DNA from: Paludibaculum fermentans
Lineage (GTDB): Bacteria; Acidobacteriota; Terriglobia; Bryobacterales; Bryobacteraceae
Assembly: GCF_015277775.1 (NCBI RefSeq)
Contig: NZ_CP063849.1
Span: forward strand, 7,579,501-7,643,500
Reading direction: 5' to 3'
Length of the DNA stretch: 64,000 bases
Each line of letters begins with the position of its first letter. Positions within the stretch are counted from its first letter, which is position 1. Below, piece by piece: positions 1 through 7,702 of this stretch. The translations under genes and the position numbers were made by a program. The notes under the pieces are model-generated. The model ran no database searches. It was not told the origin of the DNA and saw nothing but the letters and a program-made list of their open reading frames with translations.

Positions 1-1016
1 GCCTCACTCGGAGGCGGAACCTTTACCGCCTGGAAGCGGCGTTCCAGCGAGCGGTCCTTCTCGATAGACTTACGGTACTCAGCCGGCGTCGTGGCGCCGA
101 TGCACTGAATCTCGCCCCGCGACAGCGCGGGCTTCAGGATATTGGCGGCGTCCAGCGAGCCTTCGGCCGAACCGGCGCCCACCAGCGTGTGCAACTCGTC
201 GATGAAGATGATGGCGTTCTGGTTCTCCATCAACTCCTTCATGATCGTCTTGAGCCGCTCTTCGAACTGGCCGCGATACTTCGTGCCGGCCACAATGAGC
301 GACAGGTCCAGGGCCAGGATGCGCTTGTCCGCCAGGAAACTGGGGACGTCGCCTTCGCTGATCTTCTGGGCCAACCCTTCGACAATGGCCGTCTTGCCCA
401 CACCTGGCTCGCCGATCAGCACCGGATTGTTCTTGGTGCGGCGGCACAGGATCTGAATCACCCGCTCCAACTCATAGTCGCGGCCGATCAGCGGATCCAG
501 CGCGCTATCGGACGCCGACTGGGTGAGGTCGCGGCTGAACTCGCTCAACAGCGAGGACTCTTTCGGTCGCGAAGCGGTGGTCTTCTCGGAACTGGCACGC
601 GCTATCTCATCGCGCACCTGGTTGAGCCGCAGTCCGCGCTCGTGGAGGATCTCGGCGGCAAAGCACTTCTCTTCGCGGAGCAAGCCCAGCAGAAGATGCT
701 CAGTCCCGATGTGCTTGTGCCCCAGGCGTTCGGCTTCTTCCGCCGCATACGCCAGGACGTGTTTGCATTCCGTGCTCAGCGGAAGGTCGACCGACGTCGA
801 TACCTTCTCCCGGACAGTCGTCTGCGCCTCGATCTGCTTGCGGATCGACTCGATGTTCGCCTGCGACCGCAAAAAGCGATTCGCCAGCGGCTTGTCTTCC
901 CGCAGCAGCCCGAGCAGCAGATGTTCCGTCTCAATGTACGGGCTGCCGAACTGGCTGGCCTCATAGCGCGCGAAGAAGATTACTCTCCGCGCCTTTTCTG
1001 TATAGCGTTCAAACAT
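1..1016 (-). CDS. clpC: ATP-dependent Clp protease ATP-binding subunit ClpC (N-terminal part, cut by window edge)
   Basis: Cytoplasmic AAA+ unfoldase that feeds substrates to ClpP. The visible 338 residues begin [20 protein letters not shown], the typical ClpC start. They hold a double Clp N-domain (two 'TEHLLLGLL' repeats near residues 30 and 105), then the first AAA module with Walker [10 protein letters not shown] and Walker [15 protein letters not shown]. The frame is still open at base 1, so the second AAA module and C terminus lie outside. The ATG at 1016 is chosen because it gives the canonical N terminus. ClpA is less likely because of the '[10 protein letters not shown]' start. Confidence 0.93.
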   Translation of the reverse strand, partial: MFERYTEKARRVIFFARYEASQFGSPYIETEHLLLGLLREDKPLANRFLRSQANIESIRKQIEAQTTVREKVSTSVDLPLSTECKHVLAYAAEEAERLGHKHIGTEHLLLGLLREEKCFAAEILHERGLRLNQVRDEIARASSEKTTASRPKESSLLSEFSRDLTQSASDSALDPLIGRDYELERVIQILCRRTKNNPVLIGEPGVGKTAIVEGLAQKISEGDVPSFLADKRILALDLSLIVAGTKYRGQFEERLKTIMKELMENQNAIIFIDELHTLVGAGSAEGSLDAANILKPALSRGEIQCIGATTPAEYRKSIEKDRSLERRFQAVKVPPPSE

Positions 1017-1139
1017 AGGTTTGCGCCTCTCGTGGAGCCCGGGACTCGGACGGAGATGCCCCTGGCTTCCCAGCACCGGCGCGACCAGAGCCGATGCGTC
1101 TATCCCGCGCGCCGGTCTGCAGCGCGCCCTGTCCTAATT

Positions 1140-1859
1140 CTAAGATGCCGGAGGGGTCGCCTGCGCACCCAGATTCCGTATTTTCCCGCCCCGCAGTTCC
1201 AGAACCTTCGTTGCGCGCTCCGCGTAAGCTGGATTGTGGGTCACATATAGGGTCGTTAATCTACGCCGCTCGTGGACCTCCTCGATCAATTCCATGATCA
1301 TGTTACCGGTCCGCTCATCCAGGTTTCCCGTCGGTTCATCCGCCAAAAGCAGCTTAGGACCGGCCACCAAGGCCCGCGCCAGGACGACTCGCTGCTGCTC
1401 TCCGCCGGATAGCTCTCCCGCCAGGTGATGGCCCCTGGCCGCCAGCCCGACCTCGGAAAGCAACTCCTGCGCCTGCTCCGCCGCACCTTTCCGCTCGCCC
1501 CGGATCAGCAGCGGCATCATGACATTTTCCAGGGCCGTGAACTCCGGCAGCAGCGTGTTCATCTGCCAGACGAACCCAATGGCCCGGTTCCGCAGGTTGG
1601 CCAACCCGCCCTCATCCAGTCCTTCCGTGGCCTGGCCATCCACCCGGATTGTTCCCTCGCTCGGCGCATCCAGCAGCCCTAAGAGGTGCAGCAGCGTGGA
1701 CTTACCCGTCCCGCTCTCTCCGGTCAGCGCCACCCGGTCGCCCGCCTCCAGCCGCAGGTCCAGCCCCGCGAAGACCGTCAGCTCCGCCGGGCCGCTATGG
1801 TACCGCTTGCCCAGTCCGCGCGCCTCCAAAGGCGGCACGTTCTCACCGTGTTTGGCCAT
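1140..1859 (-). CDS. ABC transporter ATP-binding protein, LolD/MacB type
   Basis: 239-residue stand-alone nucleotide-binding subunit. Walker A GESGTGKST is at about residue 47, the Q-loop glutamine near 99, signature LSGGEQQRV near 150 and Walker B LLLADEPTG near 170. The spacing and the LSGGEQQR signature are those of the LolD/MacB/FtsE family, which powers lipoprotein release or macrolide/peptide efflux. No LolC/LolE- or MacB-like permease lies next to it, so its partner must be elsewhere. It follows the sugar ABC genes on the same strand by 31 nt and may be transcribed with them, but it belongs to a different ABC family. Confidence 0.88.
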   Translation of the reverse strand: MAKHGENVPPLEARGLGKRYHSGPAELTVFAGLDLRLEAGDRVALTGESGTGKSTLLHLLGLLDAPSEGTIRVDGQATEGLDEGGLANLRNRAIGFVWQMNTLLPEFTALENVMMPLLIRGERKGAAEQAQELLSEVGLAARGHHLAGELSGGEQQRVVLARALVAGPKLLLADEPTGNLDERTGNMIMELIEEVHERRRLTTLYVTHNPAYAERATKVLELRGGKIRNLGAQATPPAS

Positions 1860-1890
1860 TTGTCACTTTAAATTCTATCGGATAGCCGGC

Positions 1891-2814
1891 CTACGCGGCC
1901 ATTTTCCGTTTGCGCAGCTCATCCAGCACCACCGCCAGAATAATGACCGCCCCGATAATCGCCTGCTGCAGGTAAGGCGAGATCCCCAGCAGGTCGCTGC
2001 CATTCGACAACAGCCCCATGATGTAGGCGCCGATCAGCGTGCCCACGACGGACCCTTCGCCGCCCCGCAGAGACCCGCCCCCAATCACCACCGCCGCAAT
2101 TGCCTGCAGCTCATAGCCTTGGCCCGCCGTCGGCTGCCCCGTCATCAGCCGCGAAGTCTCGATCATGCCCGCCAGCCCGGTCAGCAAGCCGCCCGCTGCA
2201 TAGATCGTCGTCACATGGAACGACACGGGGATTCCCGCATAAAACGCCGCATCCGGATTCGACCCGATCGCAAACCCATAGCGGCCCATCCGGGTATGCT
2301 CCAGCAATATGTGGACCCCCGCCGCACACACAAACAGCACGTACAGCACGAACGGAATGTGCAGCATCGCCCCCTCGCCCAGGAAGGCGAAGTCCTTTGG
2401 CATGTTCTGGATAGGCAGCCCGCCCGAAATGATCAGGCCCAGCCCGCGATAGATGCCCAGCGTGCCCAGCGTGGCGATGAATGGATTGATCCGGAGTTTC
2501 GTCACCAGCAGGCCGTTGACCGTCCCGCACGCCACCCCCGCCAGCAATCCCACCGCGATGCCCACCAGGATGGGCTGGCCCTGCGCCATGGTCATGGCCC
2601 CCAGCAACCCGCACAACGCCATAATCGAACCCACACTCAGATCGATGCCGCCCGCGATGATAATCATCGTCATCCCCAGGGCCATGATGTTGATCACCGC
2701 GGTCTGCCGGATCACCGCCGCCAGGTTCACGGCCGTCATAAAGTGCGGAGTCGCCGCCGACAGCCCGGCAAACAGCAGAATCAGCGAAATAAACGGCAAC
2801 AGGCGCTCGATCAT
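1891..2814 (-). CDS. Sugar ABC transporter permease, RbsC type
   Basis: 307-residue integral membrane protein of the ribose/xylose/AI-2 permease family. It has many hydrophobic segments and the family motif 'GGIDLSVGS' near residue 56. It would form the inner-membrane channel of a monosaccharide importer. The start overlaps the stop of the upstream ATPase by 4 nt, so the two are translationally coupled. Substrate cannot be read from the sequence, and no periplasmic binding protein is encoded in the visible cluster. Confidence 0.92.
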   Translation of the reverse strand: MIERLLPFISLILLFAGLSAATPHFMTAVNLAAVIRQTAVINIMALGMTMIIIAGGIDLSVGSIMALCGLLGAMTMAQGQPILVGIAVGLLAGVACGTVNGLLVTKLRINPFIATLGTLGIYRGLGLIISGGLPIQNMPKDFAFLGEGAMLHIPFVLYVLFVCAAGVHILLEHTRMGRYGFAIGSNPDAAFYAGIPVSFHVTTIYAAGGLLTGLAGMIETSRLMTGQPTAGQGYELQAIAAVVIGGGSLRGGEGSVVGTLIGAYIMGLLSNGSDLLGISPYLQQAIIGAVIILAVVLDELRKRKMAA

Positions 2815-4328
2815 GCCACTCGCTCCGTCCCGCCGCCACCCAGGGCGGCATGGCGCAGAATCTCCTCCTGGGTAGTCTGGCCCGGCAGTTCGGCCACGAT
2901 CCGGCCCTGCCGCATCACCAGGATCCGGTCGGCCAACTGCAACAGCTCCGGCAGCTCGGAGCTCACCATCAGTACGGCCGCTCCGCCCCGCGCCAGCTCG
3001 TCGATCAGCCGGAAGACCTCGATCTTCGCCCCGATATCGATGCCGCGCGTCGGTTCGTCGAACAGAATGATGTTCGCGCCCCGTGTCATCCAGCGGGCAA
3101 TGACCACCTTCTGCTGGTTGCCGCCGCTCAGTTTGCCGGCCAACTGTCCGGGCGAGGCGGACTTCAAATTCAACCGCGTTGACTGCCCGGCCACCACTGC
3201 CTCCTCCTGCGCATGATTCAGGAAGCCGAATCTCGACACCCGCTCCAGCGACGCCATCAGCATGTTCTGCGCGACCGGTAAGCCAACCGCCAGTCCATTC
3301 TTCTGCCGGTCTTCCGGAATCAAAGCCATTCCAACCCGCACGGCGTCGCGCGGCGAGCGGATCCGCACCGGCTGCCCCTGCACGCTAACCGTGCCCGCAT
3401 CAATGGGATCCACGCCGAAGATCGCCCGGCACAGCTCCGTCCGGCCCGCGCCGATCAGCCCCGCCAGCCCCACCACCTCGCCCGCGTGCAGCCTGAACGA
3501 AACACCGCACAACACACCGCGCCGTTCCAGGCCCTCCACGCGCAGCATCTCCTGGCCCGGCGGCAGCGACGCCCGCTGGTAGACCGCCTCAAACGGGCGC
3601 CCCACCATGTGCCGGATCAGCTCCTCCGTAGTGGTGCCCCCCAGCTCGCCCGTAAACACCGTCTCCCCATCGCGCAACACTGTGACGCGATCCCCCAGTT
3701 CCCTCAACTCGTCCATGCGATGCGTAATGTAGATGATGCTGGTGCCGCGGTCGCGCATCTCGCGCACAATGCGGAACACCTCCGCCGACTCCGCGTGCGA
3801 CAGCGACGACGTCGGCTCATCGAAGATCAGCAGCGACGACCCGTGCGCGATCGCCCGCAGGATCTCCACCAGTTGCCGGCCCGCCGGGCCCAGCCGCTGC
3901 ACCGTCCAGTCCGCTTGCAACGGGAAGTGGTGCTGCTCGATCAGGCGCCGGGCGTCCTCCACGGCTTTCCGCCGGTGGATCAGTCCGAACGGGGCAGCCG
4001 GTTCGCGGCCCAGGTAAATGTTCTCGGCCACCGTCAGGTGCGGGGCCAGCAGGCTCTCCTGGTGCACCATCGACACCCCGGCCCTCTGTGACTCCGCCGG
4101 GTTCGCGAAGCGCATCGCCTGGCCCTGCCACTCCAGCGTCCCGGCATCCGGCCGCTGCAGCCCGGCCAGGATCTTCATCAGAGTGGACTTGCCCGCGCCG
4201 TTCTCGCCCAGCAGCAGATGCACCTCACCGCGCCGTACCTCGAGGTTGCCGTCCCTCAGGGCCACGACGCCCCCAAACCTCTTTTGCATCCCTCTGACCT
4301 GGAGAACCATCTCGGTAGTGCCGCTCAC
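2811..4328 (-). CDS. Sugar ABC transporter ATP-binding protein, RbsA type (two nucleotide-binding domains)
   Basis: 505-residue duplicated ATPase of a ribose-type importer. The first domain has Walker A GENGAGKST (residues 41-49) and Walker B LLIFDEPTS. The second carries the degenerate Walker A GLIGAGRTE usual for RbsA/MglA/XylG proteins, signature LSGGNQQKV and Walker B IILFDEPTRGID. Length fits the family. It is the first gene of the pair and overlaps the permease start by 4 nt. The importer lacks a neighbouring substrate-binding protein, which is unusual for this family. Confidence 0.93.
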   Translation of the reverse strand: MSGTTEMVLQVRGMQKRFGGVVALRDGNLEVRRGEVHLLLGENGAGKSTLMKILAGLQRPDAGTLEWQGQAMRFANPAESQRAGVSMVHQESLLAPHLTVAENIYLGREPAAPFGLIHRRKAVEDARRLIEQHHFPLQADWTVQRLGPAGRQLVEILRAIAHGSSLLIFDEPTSSLSHAESAEVFRIVREMRDRGTSIIYITHRMDELRELGDRVTVLRDGETVFTGELGGTTTEELIRHMVGRPFEAVYQRASLPPGQEMLRVEGLERRGVLCGVSFRLHAGEVVGLAGLIGAGRTELCRAIFGVDPIDAGTVSVQGQPVRIRSPRDAVRVGMALIPEDRQKNGLAVGLPVAQNMLMASLERVSRFGFLNHAQEEAVVAGQSTRLNLKSASPGQLAGKLSGGNQQKVVIARWMTRGANIILFDEPTRGIDIGAKIEVFRLIDELARGGAAVLMVSSELPELLQLADRILVMRQGRIVAELPGQTTQEEILRHAALGGGGTERVA

Positions 4329-4351
4329 GCGAACTACACAGCTTATCAGCC

Positions 4352-4798
4352 ATGCCCGAATACGTTCACTCGTCCGTCTTCCAGACCTCCGTCGAGCGGC
4401 TCTTCGCCTTTCACGAGGCCCCCGACGCCTTGCAGCGCCTCATGCCGCCCTGGCAGCCCGCCGAAGTGATTTCGCGCGCAGGCGGACTCTCAGTCGGCGC
4501 ACGGGTTGAGCTGGAGTTGAAGTTGGGCCCGTTCCGGCTGCGTTGGGTGGCGCGCCATACGGAATTTGTGCGCAACCGCCTGTTTGCGGACATCCAGGAG
4601 TCAGGCCCGTTCCGCCGCTGGAGCCATCGCCACGAGTTCGCGCCCGAAGGCGCAGCGGCCCGCCTCACCGATCGCGTCGAGTTCTCACTGCCCGGCGGCC
4701 GTCTGGTGGATTTCTTGGGAGCGGCCATCGCCCGCCACCAACTCCGCCGCCTGTTTGCCTACCGTCACGCGGTCACGAAACAGGCGTGCGAGGGCTGA
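4352..4798 (+). CDS. SRPBCC/START-like (cyclase/dehydrase-type) protein
   Basis: 148-residue protein of the helix-grip SRPBCC fold, similar to the stand-alone 'cyclase/dehydrase' proteins that bind small hydrophobic ligands. The visible pattern is the N-terminal 'SSVFQTSVERLFAFHEAPDA' followed by 'PFRRWSHRHEF' and the C-terminal helix 'RRLFAYRH'. No signal peptide is seen, so it is probably cytoplasmic. It is transcribed away from the sugar ABC genes and toward dnaB, with 2 nt between the convergent stops. The ligand is unknown. Confidence 0.75.
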   Translation: MPEYVHSSVFQTSVERLFAFHEAPDALQRLMPPWQPAEVISRAGGLSVGARVELELKLGPFRLRWVARHTEFVRNRLFADIQESGPFRRWSHRHEFAPEGAAARLTDRVEFSLPGGRLVDFLGAAIARHQLRRLFAYRHAVTKQACEG

Positions 4799-4800
4799 GT

Positions 4801-6186
4801 TTACTCGCCGTGGTCGTCGTCGAACGAATCGGCCGCGTTCTCAAACTTCGTGTAGTTGTGCAGGAACACCAGCGGGACCTTGCCCGTCGGGCCGTTACGT
4901 TGCTTGGCCAGGATCAGCTCCGCCACGCCGCGCAGGTCTTCGCGGTCTTTCTGGTAGACTTCCGGCCGGAAAATGAACGCCACCATGTCGGCGTCCTGCT
5001 CAATCGAACCCGATTCGCGCAGGTCGGCCAGCTGCGGCCGGTGGTCTCCAATGCGCTGTTCCGGAGCGCGGCTCAACTGCGACAACACCAGGAACGGCAC
5101 TTCCAGATCCTTCGACATCAGCTTCATGCCGCGCGACAGGGCGCCCACTTCCTGCACGCGGTTCGAGTTGCGGCCCAGCGACGGAGCCGGCATCAGTTGC
5201 AGGTAGTCCACCACCACCAGGCCCAGGTCGTTCGACGCCCGCAGCTTGCGCAGCTTGGCGTTGATGTCCATCAGCGTTGTGCTCGACGTATCGTCGATAA
5301 AGATCGGCGCTTCATACAGATCGGCCGCCGCCATACCCAGCCGGGCGCGCTCTTCGCGGTCCAGGTAGCCCGACCGGAAACGCTGCTGGTCCACCCGGCC
5401 CAGGGAACAGATGAGGCGGGTCAGCAGCGACTGCTTCGACATTTCCATCGAGAAGACGGCGACCGCCTTCGGATTCTTCTTGTTCGTGGCCACATGCAGC
5501 GCGACATTCAAAGCCAGGGCAGTCTTGCCCATGGCGGGACGGGCGGCGAGGATGATCAGTTCGCCCGGCCGCATACCGCCGGTCATCTCATCGAACTTGA
5601 TGAAGCCCGTGCTGACGCCCTGCACGCGCCGGCCGGGGTCCAGAAACGCGTTGACGCCGCCCTCTTCGCTGTCGAAAACCTGCTGCGCGCTCAGCAGCGA
5701 GTCCTTCGCCCGTGCTTCGCCCAGCTTCAGCAGCCCTTCCTCGGCATGCGAGAGAATCAGGGCCGGATCGTCCTCCGCCAGCATGCAGCGCTGGATCGTC
5801 TCCTGCGCCGAATAGATCAACTGCCGCAGCAGGCTCTTGTCGCGGACGATCGCGATGTAGCTCTCGATGTGGAAGATTTCCGGCAGGCCCTCGTCCAGCG
5901 ATGAGAGGTAAGTGAGGCCATCCACCGCTTCCAGTTCGGAGTGCCGCATTAGCTCATTCGCCACGGTGACGCGGTCAATGCGCTCTTCCCGATTGTTCAA
6001 GTCCATCATTCGCTGGAAGATGCGGCGGTGCTTGTCCAGCGAGAAATCATCCGGCGACAGGCTGGCGGCGGCCGTGATGAACGTGTTGCTGTTGATCAGG
6101 ATCGAGCCTAGAACCATCCGCTCGGCGTACACATTGGACGGCAGGCCCCGCTCGAAGGACTGGTCAGTTTTCGAAGGCTGTGACAT
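4801..6186 (-). CDS. dnaB: Replicative DNA helicase DnaB
   Basis: Hexameric helicase of the replication fork, about 461 residues. The N-terminal DnaB domain ('PSNVYAERMVLGSILINSN') is followed by the RecA-like motor with Walker A ARPAMGKTA, Walker B 'LVVVDYLQLM' and the family motif 'SQLSRAPEQR'. The ATG at 6186 (MSQPSKTDQ) gives the usual length. The frame extends upstream to 6267 without similarity. About 300 nt lie upstream before the next gene, and they contain the candidate RNA described separately. Confidence 0.95.
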   Translation of the reverse strand: MSQPSKTDQSFERGLPSNVYAERMVLGSILINSNTFITAAASLSPDDFSLDKHRRIFQRMMDLNNREERIDRVTVANELMRHSELEAVDGLTYLSSLDEGLPEIFHIESYIAIVRDKSLLRQLIYSAQETIQRCMLAEDDPALILSHAEEGLLKLGEARAKDSLLSAQQVFDSEEGGVNAFLDPGRRVQGVSTGFIKFDEMTGGMRPGELIILAARPAMGKTALALNVALHVATNKKNPKAVAVFSMEMSKQSLLTRLICSLGRVDQQRFRSGYLDREERARLGMAAADLYEAPIFIDDTSSTTLMDINAKLRKLRASNDLGLVVVDYLQLMPAPSLGRNSNRVQEVGALSRGMKLMSKDLEVPFLVLSQLSRAPEQRIGDHRPQLADLRESGSIEQDADMVAFIFRPEVYQKDREDLRGVAELILAKQRNGPTGKVPLVFLHNYTKFENAADSFDDDHGE

Positions 6187-6339
6187 CGTGGAACGTTTCC
6201 CAATGTCGCAGTCCACGGCTGCTCTTTCAACTAGTATTTCGGCGCCGGTTTGTGGTGCGCCGCTCAAACCTGTGAGTATCCTGTGGACATCCGCCGGTGC
6301 TCAGGAACGGGCGCAACAGGATTGAATTCCGAAGCCGGC

Positions 6340-6492
6340 ATCGGCTAAGCTAATAGTGTCGACGTATGAACGGAGCGGCTAAACGCCGTGGCGTCGATCC
6401 CGCCGGGTGACCGGCCCCCACCCAAGTGTGGGGATACTCAAGAGGACCGATTAGGACTAACGGAAAGAGGCTCCCAGCCCGGGGGCCTCTTT
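6340..6492 (+). ncRNA. Candidate structured small RNA ending in an intrinsic terminator
   Basis: No protein gene fits this 300-nt gap, but consecutive helices can be drawn. GTCGACG (6358-6364) pairs with CGTCGAT (6392-6398) around a small inner hairpin. GCCGG/CCGGC (6402-6415) closes a GTGA tetraloop, a GNRA loop only on the plus strand. CCCCAC/GTGGGG spans 6416-6433, and an 8-bp terminator hairpin at 6464-6492 is followed by a T-rich stretch. The GNRA loop favours the plus strand, which makes it a free-standing RNA divergent from dnaB. A dnaB 5' leader on the other strand is possible. It does not match 6S, tmRNA, RNase P or SRP RNA motifs that I know. Confidence 0.4.
6464..6492. terminator. 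Intrinsic terminator hairpin, probably bidirectional
   Basis: Perfect 8-bp stem AAAGAGGC/GCCTCTTT with a 13-nt loop. On the plus strand TTTCATTT follows and would end the candidate RNA. On the minus strand it sits directly after the stop of the 6492-7034 gene and can end that transcript too. Confidence 0.6.
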
Positions 6493-7034
6493 CATTTGGG
6501 CACCCGGATCGCTTTATTGTTCAAAACATTGAACAGGATGACCGGGAAGCCGATCGGCTTCAGCTTGGGCCGGTTGGCTAGGTGCTCAGGATCGCGGACA
6601 TAGGCGCTCTGGACAACGAGATTGACGCGCCCACTGCGCGACGATCGGCTGGCCACGAAATAGATCTCGTATTCCAGCCGGGCGCCAGTCCGCTTGTCGA
6701 CGATTTCGATCGTAAAGAAGTTGCCCTTGCCGGAGTGGTAGACCTTGCGCCCGCACAGGCCTCTGACGATGTCCGGCAGTTGATGCGAAAGCTCGTAGCG
6801 CTGGAAGTCGAAAACGCGCGTTTCACGATCGTCGCGATAGCACAGGTTCGGATCCGGACATTCACCGGCCTTGATGCCCCGCGTGAAGCAGTGCATGGAG
6901 AAGATCACGTCGACGGTATAGCAACGCGCGGGCTTGCCGCCTTTAGCTTCCTGCGCATAGGTGATAGTGGCCGGATGGAGGTGGCTTAGATCATGCTCCT
7001 CCCCTCCGTGCCGGAATGGACGCCAGATCACCAA
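6492..7034 (-). CDS. Conserved hypothetical protein, 180 residues
   Basis: Soluble protein without signal peptide or membrane segment. Visible features are 'HDLSHLHPATITY' near the N terminus, the cysteine pair in 'CPDPNLC', and 'FDFQRYELSHQLPDIVRGL' mid-protein. It resembles a small family of stand-alone hypothetical proteins, sometimes labelled 'stationary phase growth adaptation', but I cannot confirm a function. The start is uncertain: TTG at 7034 or GTG at 7031, since no in-frame ATG lies close. It ends inside the terminator hairpin. Confidence 0.6.
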   Translation of the reverse strand: MVIWRPFRHGGEEHDLSHLHPATITYAQEAKGGKPARCYTVDVIFSMHCFTRGIKAGECPDPNLCYRDDRETRVFDFQRYELSHQLPDIVRGLCGRKVYHSGKGNFFTIEIVDKRTGARLEYEIYFVASRSSRSGRVNLVVQSAYVRDPEHLANRPKLKPIGFPVILFNVLNNKAIRVPK

Positions 7035-7145
7035 GCGTCATCCCTGACAGCACCCGCCGAGAACATGCGTACTCGCTCAGTCTAGTTCACAACGGTATTC
7101 GACCTGCAACTTGCAAATGACTTGCAATATCCAATAGGGAGAGCT

Positions 7146-7547
7146 ATGGAAACCTTAAACATCGTCCTGAAACGCGAACTGGCCCTGTTGCTCCGTACGT
7201 GGAACTACCACTGGAACGTAGAGGGCCCTCTTTTCCCGAGCCTCCACAAACTCTTTGAGGCTCAGTACGACGAACTCCAGGAACTGGTCGACGAGGTGGC
7301 TGAGCGGATCCGCTCACTCGGTGGCGTGGCTCCCATGCAGGTCAGCCTCGATCTCACCACCGCTGAAAGCACCAGCCACATGCTGGATGCCCTGGCCGAT
7401 GCTCACGAAAGCCTCAGCGCGCAGATGCGCACCGAATGGGTGCCCGCACTGAGCGAAGCAGGCGATATCGGGACGGCCGATCTGCTCACCCGCGCTCTCC
7501 AGCTCCACGACAAGGCTGCCTGGATGCTGCGCTCCACCGCAAAATAA
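7146..7547 (+). CDS. Dps/MrgA-like ferritin-fold protein
   Basis: 133-residue four-helix ferritin-like protein. Dps proteins oxidise and store iron and protect DNA in a dodecameric shell. The ferroxidase pattern is visible: His in 'NYHWNVEG', His in 'SLHKLFE', then 'LVDEVAERI' giving Asp and Glu. The Asp usually after 'LHxxF' is Glu here. The ATG at 7146 follows a GGGAG ribosome site. It is shorter than most Dps proteins and lacks the basic N-terminal tail, so DNA binding may be weak. Confidence 0.82.
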   Translation: METLNIVLKRELALLLRTWNYHWNVEGPLFPSLHKLFEAQYDELQELVDEVAERIRSLGGVAPMQVSLDLTTAESTSHMLDALADAHESLSAQMRTEWVPALSEAGDIGTADLLTRALQLHDKAAWMLRSTAK

Positions 7548-7656
7548 AGTTTGCTTCTGTTGTTCCCTGGCTCGCGTACCGAGGTCTAATCCAGGCAAGG
7601 GGTCTCACCTTCGGTTCTTTCGTTCCTAAGGTACGTACCGCTAAGTGGGATCAGTC

Positions 7657-7688
7657 GGGACCGGTGTTCCTGGAACGGCGCCGGTCCC
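7657..7688. terminator. Hairpin between convergent genes (probable bidirectional terminator)
   Basis: GGGACCGG (7657-7664) and CCGGTCCC (7681-7688) form a perfect 8-bp stem, with an inner GTTCC/GGAAC stem. It lies between the stop of the Dps-like gene and the stop of the efflux operon. On the plus strand AAACCGTTTT follows. Confidence 0.5.
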
Positions 7689-7702
7689 AAACCGTTTTCT
7701 GC

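Noticed and set aside
1519-3216. 565-residue plus-strand frame, His/Arg/Gln rich
   Set aside because: Shadow of the sugar ABC genes on the minus strand.
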